Positions 1 through 7,926 of a stretch of DNA of 46,256 nucleotides are shown here, one piece after another. A model generated the notes under the pieces. It did not search any database. It was not told the DNA's origin and was given only the letters and a program-made list of their open reading frames with translations. The position numbers and the translations under genes are program-made. The stretch is from Burkholderiaceae bacterium (GTDB lineage Bacteria > Pseudomonadota > Gammaproteobacteria > Burkholderiales > Burkholderiaceae), in the NCBI GenBank assembly GCA_947448305.1, contig CANFME010000006.1, forward strand, positions 1-46,256. Direction: 5' to 3'. Position 1 is the first letter of the stretch. Every line of letters starts with the position of its first letter.

Positions 1-77
1 GCGGCTAATGAAAAGAGAAAAACGCCTTGTGCTACCATCGCCCTCAAAGGGTCGTATAGTTTCCAAATTCTCCACAT
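1..77 (-). CDS. pufA: Light-harvesting 1 alpha polypeptide, partial (3' end outside window)
   Basis: Only the first 25 codons are present; the gene runs off the left edge. The start MWRIWKLYDP followed by LRAMVAQGVFLF is the typical N-terminus of the LH1 alpha apoprotein, which pairs with the beta chain and binds bacteriochlorophyll and carotenoid in the ring around the reaction centre. The ATG at 77-75 is preceded by a good ribosome site (TAGGAGAAG), which overlaps the stop codon of the 73-residue gene upstream, so the two are probably translationally coupled. The conserved His ligand would lie beyond the window edge. pufL and pufM are expected next, outside the window. The family assignment is secure despite truncation. 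Confidence 0.93.
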   Translation of the reverse strand, partial: MWRIWKLYDPLRAMVAQGVFLFSLA

Positions 78-87
78 AATGCTTCTC

Positions 88-309
88 CTAAGTTAAGAAA
101 GACATAAAGCTATAAACACCTGCCTTGGTTGAATCAAAAAGAGATTTACCTCCCTCTGAACCTGGTAACCAACTACGCCACCCCATCGGCAGAAAGTACG
201 TTAATAAAGTAACCATGAAACAAATGACAAAACATAAAATAAAAATTACTCGGAAAGATATGGAATCATTCTCCATAACCTTTGATATTAATTCTGCTTT
301 TTTTTCCAT
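88..309 (-). CDS. Unrecognised 73-residue single-helix membrane protein between pufB and pufA
   Basis: I do not recognise this protein. It has a polar N-terminus (residues 1-20), one hydrophobic helix (about 21-41) and a C-terminal tail with WRSWLPGSEGGKS and SFMSFLT. It contains no His, so it cannot bind bacteriochlorophyll the way LH alpha and beta chains do. It has its own ribosome site (AAAGGA, about 7 nt before the ATG at 309). It ends at a TAG that overlaps the pufA ribosome site, so it looks truly translated and coupled to pufA. Canonical puf operons have beta directly followed by alpha with only a few nucleotides between, so this position is unusual. By position it could be an accessory subunit or assembly factor of the RC-LH1 core, comparable in role (not in visible sequence) to PufX or PufQ. 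That role is inference. Confidence 0.8.
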   Translation of the reverse strand: MEKKAELISKVMENDSISFRVIFILCFVICFMVTLLTYFLPMGWRSWLPGSEGGKSLFDSTKAGVYSFMSFLT

Positions 310-338
310 GATATTTCCTTTATTTTTTTACAACAACA

Positions 339-485
339 TTAACTAAACCAAGGACGCCAAGCCCATACAAGAATATGAGCAACAACTGCGATGGATACAA
401 AACCAACCAGCCCTTGCACATAAAATACATGAAACTCTTTTGCTTCATCATCGGTTAAACCAGATACAGATCTGTTTTCACTCAT
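339..485 (-). CDS. pufB: Light-harvesting 1 beta polypeptide
   Basis: This 48-residue LH1 beta apoprotein has the family signature EAKEFH (His19), a single membrane helix with [11 protein letters not shown] (His37, the bacteriochlorophyll ligand) and the C-terminal RPWF. It builds the LH1 antenna ring with PufA. I chose the start at 485 because TTTTAGGAG lies 8 nt upstream and MSENRS fits the usual length of about 48 residues. The reading frame is open for 26 more codons upstream (to 563), but that extension is unlike any LH beta and lacks a ribosome site. It lies 114 nt after bchZ and 29 nt before the 73-residue gene. There is no pufQ between bchZ and pufB, unlike Rhodobacter. Confidence 0.95.
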   Translation of the reverse strand: MSENRSVSGLTDDEAKEFHVFYVQGLVGFVSIAVVAHILVWAWRPWFS

Positions 486-546
486 GCTGATAACTCCTAA
501 AAACAAAACTACAGTTACTACACTCACCCCGTGTAGCTTGGGGATA

Positions 547-562
547 TGACGGAAAGCCGTCA
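547..562 (-). other. Small hairpin in the bchZ-pufB intercistronic RNA
   Basis: A perfect 6-bp inverted repeat, TGACGG AAAG CCGTCA, lies between the bchZ stop and the pufB ribosome site. A second short inverted repeat (CCCC...GGGG at about 528-543) directly adjoins it. There is no T-run, so this is not a convincing terminator. It could be an mRNA processing or stability element that separates highly expressed puf mRNA from bchCXYZ, as is known for puf operons in other purple bacteria. Function is inference. Confidence 0.4.
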
Positions 563-599
563 AATTCTTTACACTTCAACAAATGAGTTGGTATTCTCA

Positions 600-2054
600 T
601 TAATTGACTCCGGCGCCTACTGTTGCCTGAATACGATTTAATAATTCCTCAGTCACGCGTGAAGCACCTGCTAATCTCGCCTCACGTTCCGCGCGATCAC
701 GTAAACGTTTTGCTGCAGAGATTTGTGTTAGAACTGGTTGATTTGCAACGATCTCATTAAGAATCATTTGAGCTTGTTCGTCCCACGGTAAGTTTTCTAA
801 TTGACCAGGTTTAGCAAGTGTTGCCTCCACTTTATCTAGATCAGTTCCTAAAGGAAGAATATGGAACAATGCATCAAATAGAGCATTACAAAACTCTTGG
901 ATAATATAAGTTGCCCCTGCATAGCCCATAAATGGAGTACCAGTATGACGACGAATAATTGCTCCAGGGAATGATGCAGGAATAAAAGCAGCTCGCCCAC
1001 CCACTTCAGCTGCGTACATCCGTTCATTAAAACTACCGTATAAAACTAATGGTGTTTTCTTTTGAACATGTTCACGGATTTCTTGATTATTAGTTTTATC
1101 GCCAGGTTTTCTTGAGACAGCAAAATTACAAGGTAAGCCCATCTCGTCTTCTAGAAAACTCCTCATTCCTCTAGTGTAGGTTTCATTCGCAACGATACCG
1201 AAACTAGCAGTCCCAAAAAAGTCCTGGGTAACGGAACGCCATAAATCCCAAATAGGTTTTAAAGTAGTATGTTTTTCCTTAGCAATAAATGGCTCTGGAT
1301 CTATACCTAATAACTCGCCTAACTTTCTTAAGAATTGAGTTGTACTGTGCATACCAATCGGCGCTTGCAAATAAGGGCGATCGAGATTTTCACATAATAA
1401 GCGTCCAAATTCTCGATACATACAAATATTGACATCAGCATCCACAAGGTTTGCCACATCTGCTAAATGACTACTTAGTGGAAATACCATATTAATATCA
1501 GCGCCAATGCCTTCGACTAAGCGCTTGATTTCTGCGAGGTCACTATACATATTGAACATGCCATAGGCAGGGCCAATAATATTGACGCGCGGCTTTTCAC
1601 CTTCTTTACGAACTGGGCGTTCTGGAATATGTTTGATACCATATTCAGTCCATAACCAATACATGGCACGATTCGCACTTTGCCACTGATCTTCATCAAT
1701 CGTTCTAGGTAAAAACCTAGCAATATTCATACCTACTGGAGTTACTCCTCCACCGATCATTTCTGCAATAGATCCTGTGACAACAACTGACGGTAAATCT
1801 GGATCTAATACTTTATGAGCTCGTTTCATTGACTCTTCTGTACCTTCACGTCCAAGCTGTTCTTCAGCGAGTCCAGTAACAACAATAGGTAACTCATGCG
1901 GTGGTAGTGCATCGGTGTAATGCAACACTGATGTGACGGGTAAATTTTCACAGCCAACTGGCCCATCAATGACTACTTGTAAGCCTTTGATAGCAGTGAA
2001 TACATATACTGCTCCCCAATATCCGCCAGCGCGATCATGATCTAATATCAACAT
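600..2054 (-). CDS. bchZ: Chlorophyllide a reductase subunit Z
   Basis: This 484-residue BchZ is one of the two nitrogenase-like catalytic subunits of chlorophyllide a oxidoreductase (BchXYZ), which reduces the C7=C8 bond of ring B and so makes a bacteriochlorin from a chlorin. The N-terminus ([20 protein letters not shown], with GPVGCENLP following) is characteristic, and Cys35 in the GCENLP motif is the expected cluster/subunit-interface cysteine. The length is normal. The ATG shares one base with the bchY stop at 2054, which implies coupled translation. It is the last bch gene before the puf genes in the classical order crtEF-bchCXYZ-puf, and is presumably transcribed as part of that superoperon from the bchC and crtE promoters. 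Confidence 0.97.
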   Translation of the reverse strand: MLILDHDRAGGYWGAVYVFTAIKGLQVVIDGPVGCENLPVTSVLHYTDALPPHELPIVVTGLAEEQLGREGTEESMKRAHKVLDPDLPSVVVTGSIAEMIGGGVTPVGMNIARFLPRTIDEDQWQSANRAMYWLWTEYGIKHIPERPVRKEGEKPRVNIIGPAYGMFNMYSDLAEIKRLVEGIGADINMVFPLSSHLADVANLVDADVNICMYREFGRLLCENLDRPYLQAPIGMHSTTQFLRKLGELLGIDPEPFIAKEKHTTLKPIWDLWRSVTQDFFGTASFGIVANETYTRGMRSFLEDEMGLPCNFAVSRKPGDKTNNQEIREHVQKKTPLVLYGSFNERMYAAEVGGRAAFIPASFPGAIIRRHTGTPFMGYAGATYIIQEFCNALFDALFHILPLGTDLDKVEATLAKPGQLENLPWDEQAQMILNEIVANQPVLTQISAAKRLRDRAEREARLAGASRVTEELLNRIQATVGAGVN

Positions 2055-3583
2055 TAGCCCATCTCCTCTGCTTTACGTTTTTTCATTTCTTTTTCTAAAC
2101 GTCGGCGAACATTTGCTTTAAAGTCGGGTCTGTCTAATGGTACTTCGTCCCAAACTCCAGCATTATGACCTGAGCCAACCTCACCAAAAAAGTCTTCCAT
2201 CACTTTGAAGCGGTGTTTGTTAGCAATCGCCGCATTAATTACTTGTGCAAGAGATCCTGCGCCAGCAACTCCCATCAAAGGTCGTGCAGAAATTAAATTA
2301 GTAAAGTACAAAGCAGGTATCGCAAGTTGTTTAGCCTTTTGTACGACGGGTGTTGTACCAATCGCAAGATCAGGACGGAACTCATCAATTGCTGCCAAGT
2401 CATCCTCTAGAGAGGCACGGTACTGAACATGAACACCTTTTGACTCTAACCAATTTTTGTCGTTTTCACTCCAAATCGTTTTAGGACATGCTGTACCTAC
2501 ATAACGTAAATCAGCACCACTTTCTACCAAGAGGCGTCCTACTAATAACTCGGATCCTTCGTAACCACTTAAGGTGATTCGACCCTTAATAGGTTTAGCT
2601 GATAAAGCACCTTTTATCAATGGTAAAAATTTATTTTGAGCTGCCGCAATCAGATCGGCAGAGATATTGCATGATTTACCAATCGCTTCAAGCCAGGCAG
2701 CAGTACCGTCATAACCAATTGGAGCAGAACCAACAATAGTTCTTCCAGCTGCTTGAAACTCGCGAATACTTGCTGTATAAAACGGATGAATCGCCGCTAC
2801 TGCAGCACAGTCGAGCGCTTGATATAACTCACGCCATTCACGAGTTGGTACAACTGGACCCGCAGCAAGACCCATTGGCTCAAGCATCATACCGATACCA
2901 ACCGGATCTACAGGGAACATCTCACCTAATAGTGTAATGGTAGGTTTTTCAGATTTACCTTGACGCGGTGCAGTGACTGGACCCGCTTCTGCTTCACTTC
3001 TTGCATATTTAAGCATTGCACCAGCTAATACATCTTTTGCTTCTGCATGAGTTGGAACACCAAAACCTGGCACATCAATACCGATAATACGAACGCCATT
3101 AATTTCTTTTGGTAACAACTGTAGCGGTACTCCACTCGCTGTTGGAACACATAAATTAATAATGACAATGGCGTCATACTTAACAGGATCGGCCTCTAGA
3201 TAAACCGCGTCTCGAATATCTTCAAATAACTTACCAGTAACTAGGCTCTCAGAATTGAACGGTACATAACCTACACTTCTTTTTGCTCCGTAGAAGTGTG
3301 ATGTGAATGTCAGTCCATAAACACAGCAGGCGGATCCTGACAAAATGGTTGAAGTACGTCGCATTCTTAGACCAACTCGTAATGATCCAAAAGCAGGACA
3401 CATACTTTGCGGCTGATCATGAGGACCCTTAGGATAATCCTTTGCATAACGCTGCAAAATTTCTGATTTATTGGATGCTTTTGCAGCCTCAATCATTAGC
3501 TCGGCACCTGAATGACAACCTAGACCATCAGCATTAATTGCTTCTGGATTATTTAGGATAGGGATTATTTTTTTCTCAGTCAT
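2054..3583 (-). CDS. bchY: Chlorophyllide a reductase subunit Y
   Basis: This 509-residue BchY forms the catalytic heterotetramer with BchZ. The two subunits carry the iron-sulfur cluster and substrate site and receive electrons from BchX. Family features include [13 protein letters not shown] near residue 22, [10 protein letters not shown] near 60 and [28 protein letters not shown] near 82-110, which hold the expected cysteines. The C-terminus has the usual basic tail. It starts 2 nt after bchX stops and overlaps bchZ by one base, so the three reductase genes form a strictly packed unit. Nothing suggests disruption. Confidence 0.97.
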   Translation of the reverse strand: MTEKKIIPILNNPEAINADGLGCHSGAELMIEAAKASNKSEILQRYAKDYPKGPHDQPQSMCPAFGSLRVGLRMRRTSTILSGSACCVYGLTFTSHFYGAKRSVGYVPFNSESLVTGKLFEDIRDAVYLEADPVKYDAIVIINLCVPTASGVPLQLLPKEINGVRIIGIDVPGFGVPTHAEAKDVLAGAMLKYARSEAEAGPVTAPRQGKSEKPTITLLGEMFPVDPVGIGMMLEPMGLAAGPVVPTREWRELYQALDCAAVAAIHPFYTASIREFQAAGRTIVGSAPIGYDGTAAWLEAIGKSCNISADLIAAAQNKFLPLIKGALSAKPIKGRITLSGYEGSELLVGRLLVESGADLRYVGTACPKTIWSENDKNWLESKGVHVQYRASLEDDLAAIDEFRPDLAIGTTPVVQKAKQLAIPALYFTNLISARPLMGVAGAGSLAQVINAAIANKHRFKVMEDFFGEVGSGHNAGVWDEVPLDRPDFKANVRRRLEKEMKKRKAEEMG

Positions 3584-3585
3584 GA

Positions 3586-4590
3586 TTAGGCTTTGTCGTA
3601 AATGACTTCGAGTGAATCTTTATGCAATTCAACCTTACCAACCATGTCAAATAGACTTGCTGGCTCAAGCACAACGCTACGACCAACTTGGTCTCCTGAG
3701 AACAATCCCAATAACTCATCTTGTGTCAATGGCTTAGGTCTTACTGGTGGAGCTTTTGCAACGTTATCTCCGAGCGTACTGAATAAACTAGCCCATTCAG
3801 TACCTGGTTTACCAATAATTTCGTAATTAGCACTCTTACGACGAATATCTTCGTTTGCAGGGATTGCTGAAAGAATTGGAATCCCAGCGCGCTCAGCAAA
3901 CGCTGCAGCTTCACCAGTTCCATCATCTTTATTAATTACCATACCTGCCACACCAACGTTGCCGCCGAGCTTACGGAAATATTCAACCGCAGAGCAAACA
4001 TTGTTAGCCACATATAAGGATTGCAAATCATTACTTGCTACAACGATTACTTTTTGGCACATATCGCGAGCAATTGGTAAACCGAATCCACCGCAAACAA
4101 CGTCTCCTAAGAAGTCTAAGAGAACATAATCAAAACCCCAGTCATGGAATCCTAATTTTTCAAGCGTCTCAAAGCCGTGAATAATTCCGCGTCCACCGCA
4201 ACCACGTCCGACCTCAGGACCGCCTAGTTCCATTGCGAATACGCCATCACGTTTAAAACAGACGTCACCAATTTCAACGGACTCTCCCGCTAATTTTTTC
4301 TTTGATGATGTTTCAATAATGGTTGGACAAGCTTTACCGCCAAAGAGTAAGGATGTCGTATCACTTTTTGGATCGCAGCCAATTAACAAAACTTTTTTAC
4401 CTTGCTGGGCCATCATGTAAGACAGGTTCGCTAAAGTAAAACTCTTCCCAATTCCACCCTTACCGTAGATAGCAATAATTTGCGTCTCTTTGGTAACCGG
4501 CTTTGTAGAGACTGGATCTGGTTCCATTGCAGCCTCTTTTTTTAAATTCATAAATTGCACAGTTGCTTCTGCTGGTATAGGATTATTCAT
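3586..4590 (-). CDS. bchX: Chlorophyllide a reductase iron protein (subunit X)
   Basis: BchX is the NifH-like ATP-dependent reductase that passes electrons to BchYZ. It shows a P-loop, GKGGIGKS, at residues 43-50, GCDPKSDTT behind it, and the two [4Fe-4S] cysteines in the GRGCGGRG and DVVCGGFG contexts that coordinate the cluster across the dimer. I place the start at 4590 (334 residues): this ATG overlaps the bchC stop as TAATG and has GGAGAAC 6-8 nt upstream. An in-frame ATG at 4626 would add 12 residues inside bchC without a better ribosome site. The N-terminal 35 residues before the nucleotide fold are variable, as usual for BchX. Confidence 0.96.
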   Translation of the reverse strand: MNNPIPAEATVQFMNLKKEAAMEPDPVSTKPVTKETQIIAIYGKGGIGKSFTLANLSYMMAQQGKKVLLIGCDPKSDTTSLLFGGKACPTIIETSSKKKLAGESVEIGDVCFKRDGVFAMELGGPEVGRGCGGRGIIHGFETLEKLGFHDWGFDYVLLDFLGDVVCGGFGLPIARDMCQKVIVVASNDLQSLYVANNVCSAVEYFRKLGGNVGVAGMVINKDDGTGEAAAFAERAGIPILSAIPANEDIRRKSANYEIIGKPGTEWASLFSTLGDNVAKAPPVRPKPLTQDELLGLFSGDQVGRSVVLEPASLFDMVGKVELHKDSLEVIYDKA

Positions 4591-5525
4591 TACGCTGTTC
4601 TCCAATTTAGAGTCATTTTTAAGCATTGCATATCGTTAAATGCAGTGTGATAGGCTGAACCAGCTTCCTGAGGGTTGCTGGTATGTGTAATCAACCCATC
4701 CAAAGACAATTGCTTAGAGCGAATGAGTTGATGAACTTCTTCAATATCTTTTGGTTGCCACTGTGCTGCAATGCGCATTTTCATTTCACGCATAAAAGCA
4801 GGAGCAAAGTTATAAGAGATTGGGCGATCATAAAATCCGGCAAGGATAATTTCTCCTTGTGGACGTAAGCGGCTTACTAGGGTATTTATTATTTCGGAAT
4901 CACCACTGGCATCACAAATAACACCATATTGATGAAAATCATCATCCTTAGGATGAATTACTTTATAGCCCATAGCACCTGAAGAGCGGATTGGGTTTGT
5001 CTCCCAAACGACAGGTATTTTTCCTTTAGCAACAGCAATACGGGCAAGAAGTCTTCCAACGACACCATGACCAATAATTAAGTCTGGTTGAGCTTGTTCT
5101 TTACCTTCTGTTACATGGTAAGCAGTGGCTGCCAATGCAAGAAGGATATCCTCTGCTTTATCTTCATCTTCTAGCAGCGTTAATCTTTGAGCAGGAATGA
5201 CTACATGGGAGGAAGCGCCACCAAACAAGCCTTTTACTTCACCATAGCATTTTGCTCCTGGGACAAACACACGCTGACCGACCTTTAGTAAGGCGTTTTC
5301 ACCAACTTGTGTAACCCGTCCTACGGATTCATAACCAGGAACTAATGGATACCCCATACCTGGAAATTGCGGCATCAAACCACTCCAGATTAATTTTTCA
5401 GTGCCTGTACTGATTCCGCTATATTCCATTTCAACAGCAACATCATCCATGCCAAAATCATCAATTTGTAATTTTTTCAAAGAAACCTGTTTAGGTTGAT
5501 TGATTACAATTGCTTGAGCTTCCAC
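4590..5525 (-). CDS. bchC: 3-hydroxyethyl bacteriochlorophyllide a dehydrogenase
   Basis: BchC is a 311-residue zinc-type alcohol dehydrogenase relative. It oxidises the 3-(1-hydroxyethyl) group of bacteriochlorophyllide to the 3-acetyl group of bacteriochlorophyll a. Visible features are the N-terminal EYSGISTGTEKLIWSG and VPGYESVGRV motifs of the GroES-like domain and a nucleotide-binding half beginning near DLIIGHGVVGRLLARIAVA. The start is a GTG at 5525 with AGGGAC about 9 nt upstream; the N-terminal QAIVINQPKQV fits the family. It opens the bchCXYZ unit and has its own control region with two PpsR-type palindromes 11-53 nt upstream. Order and spacing match the classical photosynthesis cluster. 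Confidence 0.96.
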   Translation of the reverse strand: MEAQAIVINQPKQVSLKKLQIDDFGMDDVAVEMEYSGISTGTEKLIWSGLMPQFPGMGYPLVPGYESVGRVTQVGENALLKVGQRVFVPGAKCYGEVKGLFGGASSHVVIPAQRLTLLEDEDKAEDILLALAATAYHVTEGKEQAQPDLIIGHGVVGRLLARIAVAKGKIPVVWETNPIRSSGAMGYKVIHPKDDDFHQYGVICDASGDSEIINTLVSRLRPQGEIILAGFYDRPISYNFAPAFMREMKMRIAAQWQPKDIEEVHQLIRSKQLSLDGLITHTSNPQEAGSAYHTAFNDMQCLKMTLNWRTA

Positions 5526-5535
5526 TTGTAGTCCC

Positions 5536-5553
5536 TGTTAATTTTTATTTACA
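5536..5553. promoter_or_regulatory. PpsR/CrtJ-type palindrome, bchC-proximal
   Basis: TGTTAATTTTTATTTACA matches TGT-N12-ACA, the operator consensus of the redox/light-responsive repressor PpsR (CrtJ). It lies 11 nt before the bchC start, separated by 7 bp from a second perfect box. Tandem boxes about 8 bp apart are known at bchC of Rhodobacter capsulatus. The match and spacing are seen directly; binding is inferred. Confidence 0.75.
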
Positions 5554-5560
5554 ACATCAA

Positions 5561-5578
5561 TGTAAACTTAATTTTACA
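5561..5578. promoter_or_regulatory. PpsR/CrtJ-type palindrome, bchC-distal
   Basis: TGTAAACTTAATTTTACA is a perfect TGT-N12-ACA box whose arms are symmetric beyond the core (TGTAAA...TTTACA). With the box at 5536-5553 it makes a 43-bp tandem operator in the 101-bp space between crtF and bchC. On the minus strand a TTTACA that could act as a -35 element lies inside this box, which would fit repression by occlusion. Confidence 0.8.
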
Positions 5579-5626
5579 TTGATTCCTTTTTTTCACATCA
5601 GTAATTACCCTAACAAGGTTAATTAC

Positions 5627-6787
5627 TTACTTCTCAGCAACAACGATTTGAGCATTGATTTTCATCATGTTTTTAACTAATTTCGTTCTTTTAAAGCCAG
5701 CCTCAATTAAAAAATCTTTTATTTCTTGAGAACTTCTTGGCCTTCCCCTACCCATAGCTAACAAATAAAACCCAAAATAAGCCTGTCCCATTGCTGGCAA
5801 ATCTTCCGTATTTGCCATTGGTTCAGCGACCAAAAGCCTTCCACCTGAGGGTAAAGACTGATAAATAGACCTTAGTAATTGCTTTACTCGGGCATCGTCA
5901 TGATCGAAAATAACTCGTATCAGTGTTACAAGATCAGCACCACTCGGTATTGGATGATTGAAAAAATCACCGCCAAAACACTTAACTCTTCCGGCACCCA
6001 ATTTTTCATCCAACTTTTCTTGGGCTAATTGAGCGACCCCAGGTAAATCGAACAGTTGAAATTGCAGATGATTGACACGCTCACTTAAAAGAGAAATAAA
6101 GGTTCCTTGACCACCGCCAACATCCAATAAACATTGATGTTGATTAAAGCTATACGAATCAATCACTTCATCAGCCACAAGTGGCAAAGAATCTGACATG
6201 AGAGCTGAATACTGAGACACCTTATCTGTGTCACTCAAACTCTTTAACTCTTCACTTTGTTCTGTAATGTAGGGCCAATAGCTTTCTAGAGCTTTTTCTT
6301 TGAGTTCACCACGTAATAAAGCAACGGGATCACGTAAATCCTGATAAAGCGCTCCATGGTGCTCAATCATTGACAATAAAGCTTGATTACCTACTAGAGG
6401 GGCTCCTAGAGTTCCTAAGGCAAAACGATTGCCTCTGGTTTCGATGAGCTCTAGAGACTGAGCTCCTAGTAATAACCTCTCCAAACCCTTGATTGGCATA
6501 TCCACTTTTTTTGATAGCTCTTCTAGACTTAAAGGACCATTTGATAGGTGGTCAAAAAGACGAACACGAACACATGCTAGCAATATTTGGGAATACACAA
6601 AACCAGCCATGAGGTCAAACACACCCTTTGCTCTACTCTTAGAAATCGAGCTCAAAAAAGGAACTTTAGCAACGACTCTTTGGAATTGTCGATTGGCAAT
6701 TAATCGATCTTTTCTGATCAAAATTTTATCTAATAAGGAGTATTTATCCTTATTAATAGGTAACATATTCAAGGAAATATTTTCCAT
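5627..6787 (-). CDS. crtF: Carotenoid O-methyltransferase CrtF (demethylspheroidene O-methyltransferase)
   Basis: This 386-residue SAM-dependent methyltransferase methylates the C1-hydroxyl of acyclic carotenoids in the spheroidene/spirilloxanthin pathway. The N-terminal half has the winged-helix dimerisation fold of plant-type O-methyltransferases (LFDHLSNGPLSLEELS near 100). The C-terminal half has the SAM motif LLDVGGGQGTFISLL near 220 and a DLVTLIRVIFDHDD segment. Length and context (directly after crtE with 4 nt between, before bchC) match CrtF. The other carotenoid genes (crtI, crtB, crtC, crtD, crtA) are not in the window, so the end product cannot be decided from here. Confidence 0.92.
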   Translation of the reverse strand: MENISLNMLPINKDKYSLLDKILIRKDRLIANRQFQRVVAKVPFLSSISKSRAKGVFDLMAGFVYSQILLACVRVRLFDHLSNGPLSLEELSKKVDMPIKGLERLLLGAQSLELIETRGNRFALGTLGAPLVGNQALLSMIEHHGALYQDLRDPVALLRGELKEKALESYWPYITEQSEELKSLSDTDKVSQYSALMSDSLPLVADEVIDSYSFNQHQCLLDVGGGQGTFISLLSERVNHLQFQLFDLPGVAQLAQEKLDEKLGAGRVKCFGGDFFNHPIPSGADLVTLIRVIFDHDDARVKQLLRSIYQSLPSGGRLLVAEPMANTEDLPAMGQAYFGFYLLAMGRGRPRSSQEIKDFLIEAGFKRTKLVKNMMKINAQIVVAEK

Positions 6788-6791
6788 TCAA

Positions 6792-7700
6792 TTAAACCGT
6801 AGAAGTCTTGTTAGACTTTTGAACCAATTCTTTCTGAACTCTGTCATATAAAGCATTTGGCACCAATCGCTCTGATTCACTCAGGACCAACTTCTTCAAC
6901 ATATCCTGTCCTGGACACTCTGGAATTGAGTGAATAGCGCGGGCTACTAGTTCATCAAAATACTCAACTGCGCCATCAAGGCCTAATTGACGGGTTGCAC
7001 TAGGACGATCTAACTCTAGATCTTTACCAACCGGCTTACCCAAACTTTGCATGTCACCAATCACATCACGAATATCATCCGCCACTTGGTAGGCTTCTCC
7101 CAAGCTATCGCCTAGAGTGGCCCAAACGAGCGGATCTGACCCCGCTGCTGACGCTCCAGCAGAAGTTGCTGCTGAAAACAAAGCGCCTGTTTTAGCTTTT
7201 TGATAAGTTCTTAAGTTCACTTTGGGCTCACATTCCCAAGCTTGTCCTGCGATAATTCCATTGGGGACGCCGACGCCCTGAGCAATGATTTTCATGACCG
7301 GTGCTAGGCGATTCAAAGAATCTTGTGCTGCGTTTAGTAGAGATTCAAAAGCCATGACAATCAATGCATCGCCTGCGAGCACGGCTAAACGTTCGCCATA
7401 AGCCGCGTGCACTGAGGGGATACCTCTGCGCAATTCAGCATTATCAAAGCAAGGTAAATCATCATGTACCAAAGAGCCGCAATGCATTAATTCCAAAGCC
7501 ACAGCCGCACCCATCGCCAATTTCGGATCATCATTGCCGCAGGCAAAAGCAACGGCTAAACAGAGTTGCGGACGAATTCTCGCACCACCAGGAATGACAG
7601 CATGTCGAATAGCCTGATTGAGTGATTCTGGTCCACCTTGATTTTCAAAGGACTTTAAAACCTCTTCAAGAGCATGCTCAATAAGCAATTTAGCTGACAT
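6792..7700 (-). CDS. crtE: Geranylgeranyl diphosphate synthase
   Basis: This 302-residue trans-isoprenyl diphosphate synthase makes GGPP for carotenoids and for the phytyl tail of bacteriochlorophyll. The first Asp-rich motif reads HDDLPCFDN and the second VADDIRDVIGD; the GGARIRPQL segment near residue 36 is the usual substrate-binding stretch. The start at 7700 has GGGGAG 6 nt upstream. Position at the head of crtEF-bchCXYZ-puf supports crtE rather than the housekeeping ispA, although the proteins are closely related. Two PpsR-type boxes stand 34-76 nt upstream, in the space shared with the divergent bchO. Confidence 0.93.
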   Translation of the reverse strand: MSAKLLIEHALEEVLKSFENQGGPESLNQAIRHAVIPGGARIRPQLCLAVAFACGNDDPKLAMGAAVALELMHCGSLVHDDLPCFDNAELRRGIPSVHAAYGERLAVLAGDALIVMAFESLLNAAQDSLNRLAPVMKIIAQGVGVPNGIIAGQAWECEPKVNLRTYQKAKTGALFSAATSAGASAAGSDPLVWATLGDSLGEAYQVADDIRDVIGDMQSLGKPVGKDLELDRPSATRQLGLDGAVEYFDELVARAIHSIPECPGQDMLKKLVLSESERLVPNALYDRVQKELVQKSNKTSTV

Positions 7701-7733
7701 GTTGACTCCCCGTAATTTATAATCTAAACAAAG

Positions 7734-7751
7734 TGTAAATAATATTGTTCA
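7734..7751. promoter_or_regulatory. Degenerate PpsR/CrtJ-type box upstream of crtE
   Basis: TGTAAATAATATTGTTCA has one mismatch in the right half-site (TCA instead of ACA). It stands exactly 7 bp before a perfect box at 7759-7776, the same geometry as the tandem operator at bchC. That repeated spacing is the main reason to regard the degenerate copy as real. Confidence 0.5.
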
Positions 7752-7758
7752 CTTAATA

Positions 7759-7776
7759 TGTAAACAAATATAGACA
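7759..7776. promoter_or_regulatory. PpsR/CrtJ-type palindrome between crtE and bchO
   Basis: TGTAAACAAATATAGACA matches TGT-N12-ACA perfectly. It lies 58 nt upstream of the crtE start and 150 nt upstream of the divergent bchO start, so it could control either or both. The 226-bp intergenic space is otherwise very AT-rich, apart from a short hairpin TAGGG CAAA CCCTA at 7812-7825. Confidence 0.7.
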
Positions 7777-7926
7777 CTTCAATTAGGAAAGTCAAACAAT
7801 TCAACAAAATATAGGGCAAACCCTAACCATTCATTGATGATAATTTTATTGTTTTGTAAATTGCAAAAGAAAATGTAAAGTAATCTGTCGAATGAGAAAT
7901 AAGACTAAAAATATAAACCTACCCAA

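Noticed and set aside
88-309. Reading the 73-residue protein as a second LH alpha chain
   Set aside because: It has no His in the membrane helix and lacks the WRxW/DPRR-type start; the true pufA lies just after it.
486-563. N-terminal extension of pufB (26 more codons in frame)
   Set aside because: No ribosome site at 563, residues unlike LH1 beta, and a strong AGGAG exactly before the ATG at 485.
6489-6851. 120-codon plus-strand frame over crtF/crtE
   Set aside because: It is antisense to two well-supported genes and lacks recognisable motifs.
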